Shown in pieces: positions 1 through 8,829 of a stretch of 64,000 nt of DNA. The position numbers and the translations under genes are program-made. Under the pieces are notes generated by a model, which searched no databases, was not told the origin of the DNA, and saw only the letters and a list, made by a program, of their open reading frames with translations. Source of the DNA: Brachynemurus nebulosus (Eukaryota > Arthropoda > Insecta > Neuroptera > Myrmeleontidae); NCBI GenBank assembly GCA_035578155.1, contig JAPWDM010000035.1, positions 2,233,001-2,297,000 of the forward strand, written 5' to 3'. Position 1 is the stretch's first letter, and each line of letters starts with the position of its first letter.

Positions 1-149
1 GTCACCCACTTGCGACAAGTGGAACAGTGTGATTTGGTTACTAGTTTGGCTCCTTGGGGGCAACCATTTGCTATAATCAGGAGCTTTATAGCTGTTATGG
101 TTTTCGAGCTATGATACAAACTTACCTTTTTTAAATGGAATAGTATACG
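1..149 (+). repeat. Right end of MITE family A plus unique flank, duplicated at 4429-4577
   Basis: Bases 1-149 match 4429-4577 essentially base for base and then diverge abruptly. The shared piece covers the right end of the short interspersed element seen whole at 4157-4483 and about 80 bp of what follows it, including the GGGGGCAACCA target duplication. This is therefore a segmental duplication and not a second insertion. The left part lies outside the window. Confidence 0.8.
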
Positions 150-324
150 AAGATGACTTGAAGTTGGGACAACAAAGAAGAACGAAAACCAAACAAAACC
201 AAAAACAAAAGGGAAACAAAAGATAAAAGAAAAACTGAAACAAAAAGAAATAAAAGTAACGAAAACAAAAAACAATAAAAACGAAACGAAATAATAAAAA
301 AGGTTAATAAATGAACGATCGAGG
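150..324. other. A-rich, almost T-free stretch
   Basis: This is a purine-rich run with many AAAC, AAAG and AAAT words and no convincing coding frame. It separates the duplicated flank at 1-149 from the hairpin-element fragment that follows. It may be a degraded A-rich tail; nothing else is recognised. Confidence 0.4.
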
Positions 325-533
325 ATTTCTCCTCTAGATCCGGCATCTTTTGTGAAAACGGTGGTACCTCGAGAAGGAACGGTGCCGATCTTGGGTAGTC
401 AGAGGCTAATGGAATCCGAAGATTACTGTATTGCGCATAAACTACCCCTGGAACCCTTAGCCTCCTTGACACCAATGGGGGATAAATATCCCTCACGGGT
501 GCCAAGGGCAGCTGCTATAGGTGTCCTCACCAC
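325..533 (-). mobile_element. Fragment of the hairpin element (its 5' end, minus orientation)
   Basis: The segment is nearly identical to 2076-2274 and 35315-35514, the end that starts GGTGGTGAGGACACC on the minus strand. Only about 200 bp of the roughly 1.64-kb element is present. It is joined through a (TTA)n tract to the full copy at 640-2273, giving a head-to-tail arrangement on the minus strand. The 124-aa frame over it is conserved in all three copies, but only as conserved DNA; I do not call it a gene. Confidence 0.75.
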
Positions 534-537
534 CTGA

Positions 538-545
538 CATTATTA

Positions 546-624
<79 letters not shown>

Positions 625-640
625 TTTTTTTTTTTTTTTA
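538..640. repeat. (TTA)n microsatellite followed by poly(T)
   Basis: About 28 TTA triplets are followed by a run of T and then TTAATTAAAATTGG, where the full hairpin element begins. Read on the minus strand this is an A-rich tail followed by (TAA)n at the element's 3' end, as expected for a target-primed retroelement. Confidence 0.9.
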
Positions 641-2273
641 ATTAAAATTGGGACACTGCTGCCGGTGGATGGCGCGGTCAGCAGTGTCCGGCGGCATCGC
701 CATCGAAGGGCATGCGCCGCCAAAACGGGAAAATGATAAAAACGACACATATAGACAGGAACACATAAATGCATTAGACAACGGACAAACATACACATGA
801 TAAAATTCATCGATGAGCCCTGCCATCCCAGGGCTTCATAACGAGCGGACAGTCCTTGGTGGCGGTACGCTAAGTACTAGCCAGAACGTCCGGTCACCAA
901 GTACTGAAAACCAACGATGAAACTCCGAGGTGTAAAGGGCCTCGAAGTGGAGAATACTGAGTAAAAATATCACAGATAACAACATCACAATAATATCACA
1001 AGGAAAAAAAAAATATAAGAGGAAAATCTTATTACGTCACTGGGGAGCCACAGGCCGACCAGTGCCGCAATAAGTAGTTAAAAAAACAAAACCGCTGAAG
1101 GGCTACAACAGCAAACCCACAGCGGCACAATAAAATATCCCAGATAAGAATAAAAAAAAATGATGTACCACCTCGGGTGGAAAACGCCCTCAGTGGTACA
1201 TCGTTAAAACAAAACGGATTAAAAACAATCTTATTAAAAAATAAAAACAACCATATCACAGATTTCAAAAATTTCTTGCTCTGTGACACAATTCCGATCC
1301 CCATAGTCTCGACAATTCCGAAATGGCTTCGTCAACACCTAGGAACTCACATGTGTAGGGACAGTGACATCTGATTACTGAGCAACATGTACTGTTCTGT
1401 CAGATAACTGATTACTGGGTACATGTGCCGTTCTGTCAGATGTCGGGGTCAACCTACACGGGAGACCGGTACGATGACTAGGCCACGTTCGTCCGAGTCG
1501 AGGCTACAGAGAACGGGACAATGCCACAGAGTATCACAACATCAACATCTGACCTGTGTTCGTATCACTTCGACGGGGCGGAAGCCGCCATATCAACGCC
1601 CACGAACGCATCCGTACGAGGGACGACGACGTCTCCTTACTGGGCGAGCTCGCTCAAGCTGTTCGGGCAGACGTCGACTCGTACGTGTGGCCGATGAGAA
1701 CGAGTGCGTCGGGAGCCGCATTCCTACCCATCGAAATGACAAGAACAAGGCCAGGGAAATATCACAGGAAGAGCAATATTTAAAAAAATACCACCACAGG
1801 CATGAAAACCCAGGGTGGCATAACAAGGATCACAGATTCGTCACAGCTTGGTTAAAACAAAATCACAGATAAAATATCACTTTTCGACTCGTCTGACGCG
1901 ATTCACGAGACTGGTAAACATGCCCATACCAGCTACTACATTCACTTTCGTCAGTCAGTTGAGCAGCGTCAGCCCCAATTTCCAACTACGCACAATCTAG
2001 ACTATCGGTGAAGTTTCGCTCAATACGAGAATGCCACACTGTCGATCCTACGACATTCATCCTTGTCGAAAATTTTGATCCAGCATCTTTTGTGAAAACA
2101 GTGGTACCTCGAGAAGGAAAGGTGCTGATCTTGGGTAGTCAGAGGCTAATGGAATCCGAAGATTACTGTATTGCGCATAAACTACCCCTGGAACCCTTAG
2201 CCTCCTTGACACCAATGGGGGATAAATATCCCTCACGGGTGCCAAGGGCAGCTGCTATAGGTGTCCTCACCAC
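640..2273 (-). mobile_element. Hairpin-rich non-autonomous retroelement, copy A
   Basis: This GC-richer unit of about 1.63 kb recurs at 33885-35512. On the minus strand it begins GGTGGTGAGGACACC and ends in CCAATTTTAATT, poly(A) and (TAA)n. Both ends abut TTA/TAA tracts. No enzymatic domain is encoded. Its body is a chain of stem-loops: 854-901, 1028-1074, 1092-1125, 1162-1202, a nested one at 1366-1444, and 1791-1818. They are separated by copies of ATCACAGAT, often preceded by GCATAACAA. A 450-bp Arg-rich frame on the plus strand (1423-1872) is also open in the second copy, but it looks like a consequence of CG-rich composition. The most economical reading is a non-autonomous element mobilised in trans into (TAA)n sites, possibly by the R4-type element at 35.5-40 kb; that link is inference. 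Confidence 0.7.

Positions 2274-2319
<46 letters not shown>
2274..2319. repeat. (ATT)n microsatellite at the other end of copy A
   Basis: About 15 ATT triplets directly adjoin the GGTGGTGAGG end of the hairpin element. The element is therefore bracketed on both sides by the same triplet repeat, which is best explained as its target. Confidence 0.9.
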
Positions 2320-2559
2320 GTCGCCATTAGTCTTGCTCGTTTTTTTTTTTTATCATATTTTGCAAATCTTATTGTTGCATTATTGTTCCATAAAATGGGC
2401 AAGAATCAGCGTTCATTCTTCCTTTTATTTGCGTTAACATTCGACCTTCTTCATATAAAAACTTAATAACTGCAACAAAAGTAAAAACCAGTAAAAGTAT
2501 TTTCAAAACCCGTTGTATAGTCCTCTATGTCGCATTTGCATTCGCAGAACAGTTGTGGA

Positions 2560-3110
2560 TTTCAAATAACACAACCTGTACCTATCTAAAATAGTTTACC
2601 TCTGTATTTTATTTTTAACTTTTGGGTCCTATTGACTCTGTGGGACCGTACATAACGTAATTTTTATCTATCTAAAATAGTTTAGCTCTCCGATAGTGAA
2701 AAAACTTTAAAATCGATCGATTAGTTTATTTTTGGCGCTTCTAAGATCCAAGGACCCTGGCCGACCTCATACAACATGTAAGCTATATCCATCTAAAATT
2801 GTTTACCTCTTTAACAGTGAACAAAATTTTTAAAATCGTCATTTATTATTTTTGACACTTTTGGGTTCTATGGACCCTAGCGGACATTACATAACGTAAT
2901 CTGTATCTATCTAAAATATCTTAGCTCTCTAAAAGTGAAAAAATTTTCAAAATCGGTCAGTTAGTTTATATTTTACAGTTATGGGATCAGTGAGCCCTGG
3001 CGGAACTCATACAACATAATCTTTATTCATCTAAAATAATTTTAGTCAAGTGTTTACCTCTCTAACAGTGAAAAAAGGTCCAAGGGATCTCATATAACCT
3101 ATGGCGGTCC
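2560..3110. repeat. Diverged tandem repeat, unit about 120-125 bp
   Basis: Four to five imperfect units share the words CATACAACATAATCT, ATCTATCTAAAATAG, TTTAGCTCTCTAA, CAGTGAAAAAATTTT and AAAATCGGTCAGTTAG. No coding frame persists. This is an old tandem array of the insert-style repeats common in arthropod intergenic DNA. Confidence 0.65.
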
Positions 3111-3657
3111 GTGAGGTTCTTGCGGAAAATATTAATAATTATTAGTGAAAAAATTTTCAAAATCCATCCAGTTCTTTAAAATTTTTGTCCAGGCATGCAA
3201 GCATATTATTATTTCTTTATGATATTTAATAATATTATATCATGGCATAACTTTCAATATCTTGTTCATTTAAAATTCAATACAAAAAAATATCTTCATT
3301 ACATATGCTTAAAATATCTGGTTAATTTTAATTTAAAAAAATGAGATATGAGAGATATGGTTATTAATTATTATAATACATAGATTTTGAACAGCTACCA
3401 TTTGTTTTACGTAAAAACACGTAAAAAAATTGCTGGTTTTCTATATTTTACAACGAATTGAGACAGAAATATAAATTACTTATTACACTAACACAAAGAG
3501 CACTAGTAACCCATAAGGGAAAAATTACAATTTTCTCGAAAACTACTTAACATAAAAAGAAAATTATAAGAAAATTTTCTTCATAATTTTTTTTTCTTTT
3601 CAACGATGTAAAAATCGAACTGTTTAATGATAGGATCGAATGAAAATAAATGACCAG

Positions 3658-3802
3658 AAAACCTACTTCTGGGTATCCGACGTGTCTGGTTAACGAGGTT
3701 AGCCGAGCCAGTCCGGATTCCAGTTCGCACACCAAATTTCATAAGCATTAAACTTTTCGTTCGAGAGTTATCGTGCGGACACACTAACACACATACACAC
3801 AC

Positions 3803-3880
<78 letters not shown>
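3658..3880 (+). repeat. Fragment of (AT)n-containing TIR family B
   Basis: It contains the family signature CTACTTCTGGG, CCGACGTGTCTGG and TTCGAGAGTTATCG, followed by a (TA)n tract of about 75 bp from 3806. The same order of blocks occurs at 19688-19795, 26366-26535, 30001-30100 and 31098-31270. Confidence 0.7.
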
Positions 3881-3882
<2 letters not shown>

Positions 3883-3965
3883 TCTTGTTTGAACAATTTT
3901 TCGATTAAATCAATGGTTTGGCTGTAATTAAAATGGCAACTCTCAGAAAACTCACACAGTATATG

Positions 3966-4045
<80 letters not shown>

Positions 4046-4132
4046 TACATATACTGTGTGAGTTTTCTGAGAGTTGCCATTTTAATTACAGCCAAACCAT
4101 TGATTTAATCGAAAAATTGTTCAAACAAGAGT
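3881..4132. repeat. Near-perfect 90-bp palindrome around (AT)n
   Basis: The arms 3881-3970 and 4043-4132 are reverse complements of each other along their length, and the loop is an (AT)n tract. The arm contains GGCAACTCTC and AACTCACACAG; a diverged single arm occurs near 7905-7965. The identity of the arms suggests recent formation, gene conversion or repair through a hairpin. Confidence 0.9.
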
Positions 4133-4156
4133 TGTAGATATCGACGGGGGCAACCA

Positions 4157-4483
4157 AGTGGTCAGCGTAAGTCTAGAAAATTGTAACTAGTTGGGAGCCC
4201 AGCGGGAGCCCGACACGGCTTCAGACATCTAGTCTCTCGCTGACCGTCGCCGAACACACAGTCCATTGTAAATACATTATTACCCATTGTTGGTTGAACT
4301 GCACTCTTTTCTCTCTCTGGTAATACGTGTGATGTAGTCGTGTGTGTAAATACGCACACTACTATACAACACGAAACCAATACCACTGCAAACTGTGTAC
4401 CTACACGACGGAGTGGGAGAAATTTTACGTCACCCACTTGCGACAAGTGGAACAGTGTGATTTGGTTACTAGTTTGGCTCCTT
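4157..4483 (+). mobile_element. MITE family A, complete copy
   Basis: The 327-bp body is flanked by the direct repeat GGGGGCAACCA at 4146-4156 and 4484-4494. Related copies occur at 48131-48459 (plus) and 54947-55253 (minus). A central block, GTGTGTAAATACGCACAC, forms a stem-loop. ACTAGT-type palindromes lie near both ends. No protein is encoded. The 9-11-bp target duplications in all three copies fit a Mutator-like mobiliser better than mariner or hAT. Confidence 0.75.
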
Positions 4484-4825
4484 GGGGGCAACCATTTGCT
4501 ATAATCAGGAGCTTTATAGCTGTTATGGTTTTCGAGCTATGATACAAACTTACCTTTTTTAAATGGAATAGTATACTTATTTGCTGATAAAACTGATTCA
4601 ATAAAGCAACAGAAATAAAAAATAAAAAAATAAAAATTATCTTAAGTTTTTTTTTTTTTTAAATTTTGCAACTTTCGCGCTTAAAAGTGATTTATTTAAG
4701 TTAATTCTGTAGAATTTAAGAGTGCTCTGTTCAAAGAGCCATCGTTATTTACGTTAAACAATTGTGCAGCTAAACAGTAATTATATTTATGCTATATAGA
4801 TGGCTTTACCGTATAGGTTTACCTA

Positions 4826-5145
4826 GAGTCCCTATAATAAATAGAGTCGTGACATGTCATCCATTTTCTTTTCAAAATAGAGCGGGAAGCTTCGAAATTA
4901 ATTATTACATGTTTATGTAAATATTTTTGAGTACATAATTATTGTTAGCGGGTTATGAATTTATGAAAAATTAAAAAAATTTAATTTAATTATTCTTTCT
5001 AGGTTAAACTAAATGATTTTTGTTAAATATTTTTGAACTTATTTTCAATTTATTTTACCTAACGTTAAACAGAAAATGCCGGAACCAATCAGTGTTCACC
5101 ACATATATCACGACTCTATTTATTATAGAGCAAATTATAGGGACT
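4826..5145. mobile_element. MITE with about 35-bp TIRs
   Basis: AGTCCCTATAATAAATAGAG with GTCGTGA at the left is mirrored at the right by CACGACTCTATTTATTATAG and TATAGGGACT. The interior is AT-rich and non-coding. The superfamily cannot be told from these ends. Confidence 0.6.
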
Positions 5146-5585
5146 TTATTTTAGTATAAATGAAAATAGCCAAATTAGAAATTTAGAATGTCAGCTATTT
5201 AAAGAGGCAAATTTTATTTATTTTTTTTTTATTACTCATGCGGGAGAAGTACTAACTTGGCGCACACATTTCTGTACGCAAAATAGCTATTTGCCCACTG
5301 TACTCTTCCCACATACTTTTTTGCGTGAGGAAAGTAACTTTCCACACGCAAATTGACAATAAAACACGCAAAATTTAATCAAAACACGCAAAGCCGCTTC
5401 TTGATTTTTCACTTAATAAATATTTCATAATTATTTCTATAGAAACCACCAACAAAGTAATTTAAACAATAATTAATTTAAAAAAAAAAGACGAACACTT
5501 AAAAGTATTATTTTAAAAAGTAATAAAAATGTCAAAAATTGTGATAATAATAGAAAAAATTATGTCAAATTCGTAAAAAAAAATA

Positions 5586-5702
5586 GTATGAGCAACTCGT
5601 GCGGGATTGTCGATTGCCCACTTAAGCGAATGAGCACACTCACTATCTTCGTGCGCACAACTTCGCTTTCGTGGACAATCGATAATTTCCCGCACTTATT
5701 GC
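5586..5702. repeat. Imperfect inverted repeat
   Basis: GCAACTCGTGCGGGA at the left pairs with TCCCGCACTTATTGC at the right, and inner blocks AAGCGAA/TTCGCTT also pair. It is probably a short foldback element. The open frames on both strands come from this symmetry and are not called genes. Confidence 0.5.
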
Positions 5703-5865
5703 ACAATATACTATTATTCAATTTTTTGTGTTCATATGGATTTATAACTAAAATGTATCTTCTTGGAATGTAATTAAATCAAGTAAGTACTTCATATTAT
5801 GTAATTATTAAAAATAAGTATAATTTTTAATTTTAAATGGAAATTATTTTATAGGTTAAATAAAA

Positions 5866-6190
5866 ATGACAGAAAAGTGCAATTCGGAAACGAGAATAAA
5901 ATTTATTTAGGAATTTAGAAATTTTGAATGCCTATGGAATACAAAATCTCCTTTATTTAAAAATAGAGCCATGCAGGAAACGTCCGATAAAAAAATCGTA
6001 GAAGCAATGGTCATATCAGGTGTACCAGAACCAGAAGTCAAATCCAAAATGCGAAATTTACGTACAACTTATTACCAGGAAAGAAGAAAAATTTAAAAAT
6101 CGATGAAATCCGGCAATAGCACCGAGGGAAAATTGTAGAACACGTCGACATGCTGTAATTTCGATGTTTGCCGGAAAGAATAAACAATCT
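5866..6190 (+). pseudogene. MADF-domain pseudogene fragment
   Basis: Reading from ATG 5866 gives a frame with the spacing of a MADF DNA-binding domain: an IKFI-stop-EFRNFECLW block, an RAMQE helix, then VKSKMRNLRTTYYQE and a KSMKSGNST turn. MADF proteins are transcription factors or accessory proteins of PIF/Harbinger transposons. At least three in-frame stops (in the first helix, after RRKI and after GKL) show that it cannot make the full domain. The ATG is preceded by TTTTATAG, a plausible 3' splice site, so it may descend from an exon. No PIF transposase is visible nearby. The MADF assignment rests on pattern recognition only. Confidence 0.5.
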
Positions 6191-6318
6191 TATTCTATGA
6201 AAAATGTATTTTATTTTATGTCCTGAAAAATTCTAAATAATAATCAAAACGAAATAATTAACGATAAAATGACAACTGGTCATCCAGCAAATAAAGTATG
6301 CCAAGAAAATGATCCACA

Positions 6319-6447
6319 ATCATTTGGTTACAAACTAAAATAAAAAAATTTCGCAGTTTTGTAAGATACTAAAATATCCATAATCCATAATCATTTTGTT
6401 ACAAACTAAAATAAAAAAATTTCGCAGTTGTGTAAGATACTAAAATA
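6319..6447. repeat. Tandem duplication, unit about 70 bp
   Basis: The block AATCATTTGGTTACAAAC through TGTAAGATACTAAAATA occurs twice in tandem with few differences. It abuts the left end of the MITE that starts at 6448. Confidence 0.75.
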
Positions 6448-6652
6448 CAGTGGACTTTCGGAGATTGTCCAATCAGAAATTGTCAATATTGCAGTGATAG
6501 AGATTTAAGCATCGCATGTTTACGTCACACGAATACTACAAACATACAATTTTTGTGAATACAATGTTCATGTGACGTAAACATACGATGTTTAAATCCC
6601 TAACATTGAAATATAGACAATTTGCGATTGGACAATCTCCGAAAGTACACTG
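6448..6652. mobile_element. 205-bp palindromic MITE with TA target duplication
   Basis: The ends CAGTGGACTTTCGGAG and CTCCGAAAGTACACTG are inverted repeats flanked on both sides by TA. The interior is also largely palindromic: ATGTTTACGTCAC pairs with GTGACGTAAACAT. CAGT ends with a TA duplication suggest a Tc1/mariner-type mobiliser, probably pogo or Tigger-like. Confidence 0.8.
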
Positions 6653-6839
6653 TACGCTGCCAATGGGGTGTGGCACACAGCTTTCTCGTACTCGTAAAAG
6701 CACCTTGGTAATTTAATGCCCAATATATCTTTGTGTAATTTAATATAGGTATATGAATTACTAAAAATAAATAAACAAAACGATTCATAAAAAATTGAGC
6801 GAAATGGGACTAGCTGTAAATAAGATATTGACATTTAAT

Positions 6840-7160
6840 GAAATTTCATAGTAGTGCCGTGGATACTATTACTCCGAATGCAATGAAATTTGTAGGGGAC
6901 CATCTAGGAAGCAGACCGCATAATTTCTGATAATTTCATAAAAATGAATTGAATAGTTCAGAAGTTATGCCATTTGGTGCAATTTAGTATATTAATGGAA
7001 TGACATGGTAGAGACGTAGCTACCGTTACTGCGATTTCGATTAAATTCATAGGGGACCATCTACGAACCAAACTGCATAATTTCTAAAAATTTTATTACA
7101 AACAATCGAATAGTTCAGAAGTTATGCGACTTTGCAAATTTTTTTTGATTCTTACTGGAA
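6840..7160. repeat. Two diverged tandem units of about 150 bp
   Basis: Each unit contains TAGGGGACCATCTA, GCATAATTTCT and AATAGTTCAGAAGTTATGC. No open frame is retained. The last words resemble the repeat ends at 12.5-14.4 kb and 23.2-23.6 kb but are not the same family. Confidence 0.55.
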
Positions 7161-7199
7161 AAGAAATTAAGATTATGAAAATGTTTAAAATACATCTTT

Positions 7200-7900
7200 T
7201 TCAGACGTATTGGTAAAATACATACCGCAATCCCGAAAAATTTTATATTAAAAAATTTTTTTGGACAATTTTTTTACTTTTGTTTTTTAAAAAAGAATTT
7301 AAAAATTTAAGTTTGACAAATAATATGGCAGCTGTTTGTACATCTTTACATGCATATTGCCTAATCTATGAATCTAGTAATGCCAATTTCACACGTAAGT
7401 AATTTTGACTTCTTTAATATGGTGTAAAATTAAATATTACAATCACAGTTGTAATTTGATGACCTGTTTATTAGATATTAAGTTGAATATTTGAGGAAAA
7501 ACTACAAATTATTTTGATAATTAATGTATTTAATTAATAAATTTTCTGTTACTGTAAGGGGCTAATGTGAATATACCATTACAACTTATTTACTATTTTT
7601 TTTAATGTAAATTTACAATAAACCGTATTTTTTGCGTTCGTTTTAACAAACCTGACCACGGGTTGTGAAAATCAAAACTTAAAAATGCAATTGCTCAAAA
7701 ATTTGAAATAAAATAATGTAAATTTTAACATAATTGGTAGTTTGAAGTAATAAATTAATTTTTAAGAAACATCTCAACATATGTTCCCATTTGAAAAAAA
7801 AAATTTTTCTATTCCAAAAAACCGTAAGTCCTAGAAGTCTGGAACAATTTTTCGTGAATGGCCCACTCTATTTTGAATATTTTTTGTATAAACTTTTTTT
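7200..7900. other. AT-rich non-coding stretch
   Basis: No gene, inverted repeat or long tandem array is recognised. Frames are short and interrupted by stops. Confidence 0.5.
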
Positions 7901-7904
7901 CGAT

Positions 7905-8098
7905 TAGATGCATATTTTAGTAATAAATCGAATGGCAACTCTCGAAAAACTCACACGGTATGTAAATTTTAATGAATATCATTTTCGTATTCTACGGAAC
8001 TCAAAACTAATTTCTGTTATAGTAGTCTCGGCCTCAAGTTGCGTCATGAGAACAGCTGTAGTAGTGTACTTCCAGTTTTGGAAATTCGCTAATATTTG
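7905..8098 (+). repeat. Degenerate family B and palindrome-arm fragment
   Basis: GGCAACTCTCGAAAAACTCACAC matches the arm of the 3881-4132 palindrome. The following CTCAAAACTAATTTCTG to TTCGCTAATATT matches the region right of (AT)n in the copies at 30450-30580 and 31280-31400. It is therefore an old copy in which the microsatellite has been lost. Confidence 0.6.
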
Positions 8099-8139
8099 AC
8101 GAGTATGATGTTAAACTATGTTTCTCTTCAACCAATTCA

Positions 8140-8521
8140 TTGTTAAATTTGTTGAAGAAGCCCAAGCAGATTCCGACCCCCCCCCCCCCCTACTTCAAAA
8201 TTCAAGGATTTATAGATATAAATGTGAAAGCACGTACATCGGTTAAACTGGTCAAACACTTCGCCGCTATAAGACTATCTAATATAGGGAATAACTTGGC
8301 TATAGCGCAACATGTGTTATAAAATAATCATGATTTTAATATTTTAAATAATTTCGAAATTTTACATATTTGTGCAAAAGGCCGACTGACGGACACTTTA
8401 GAAACTCTGAATATAACCAATGATATTATCACAAACGACTCTAATCTAAACGGAATTGGGCAGTTGCAGAACTTCGGCGATATTTTCAAAATCATGAAAT
8501 TACTACCTCAATGTTTCAAGT
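8140..8521 (+). pseudogene. C-terminal remnant of a GIY-YIG-associated retroelement
   Basis: One frame, interrupted by a single TAA after QHVL, keeps the order RTSVKLVKHFAAIRL, NLAIAQHVL, NNHDFN, FEILHICAKG and LETLNI. I associate this order with the segment after the R-x-x-x-H core of GIY-YIG nuclease domains in Penelope-like and similar insect retroelements. The segment ends at TAA before 8525. Upstream, a C14 run (about 8178-8191) interrupts any homology. No reverse-transcriptase motif is seen upstream, so this is a truncated, dead copy. The family-level assignment is from recognition only. Confidence 0.4.
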
Positions 8522-8761
8522 AACCAATTGCAAGTGTAATGCGATGGATTGACGGGGCGATGTAAAAAACATGATGTTGTTAGATTCTTAACGTTGATAA
8601 TGTCGATAAACGTATATTCGACGATGCCTAACCCCACGAAAATCGCACATACAAGGCTTTCTTTTTTACCACTCGTGGCGTTAATAATCCCCGAATGCTG
8701 ATGTGAATATAGCGAATATAGTAACATAAAACGGATAAAACAGAATGTAAATACAGTACTT

Positions 8762-8816
8762 ATTCTCAAATGGAAACACGTCGGGACTGGGAAAGTGAGT
8801 GTTTCCATTTGAGAAT
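8762..8816. repeat. Perfect 18-bp stem-loop
   Basis: ATTCTCAAATGGAAACAC (8762-8779) is exactly reverse-complemented at 8799-8816 across a 19-base loop. There are no T-run or hammerhead features. It is most likely the remains of a small foldback element. Confidence 0.8.
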
Positions 8817-8829
8817 CACCAATATCGGT

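Noticed and set aside
493..810. Poly-Asn or poly-Leu/Ile frames over 538-640 (both strands)
   Set aside because: They are translations of the (TTA)n tract.
1423..1872. Arg-rich frame in the hairpin element, also open at 34656-35018
   Set aside because: Several overlapping frames are open in the same GC-rich block, and differences between copies do not favour synonymous sites in any one frame.
3768..4046. IYIYIY-rich frames here and at 29989-30309, 31090-31272 and 31209-31502
   Set aside because: They are translations of (TA)n microsatellites.
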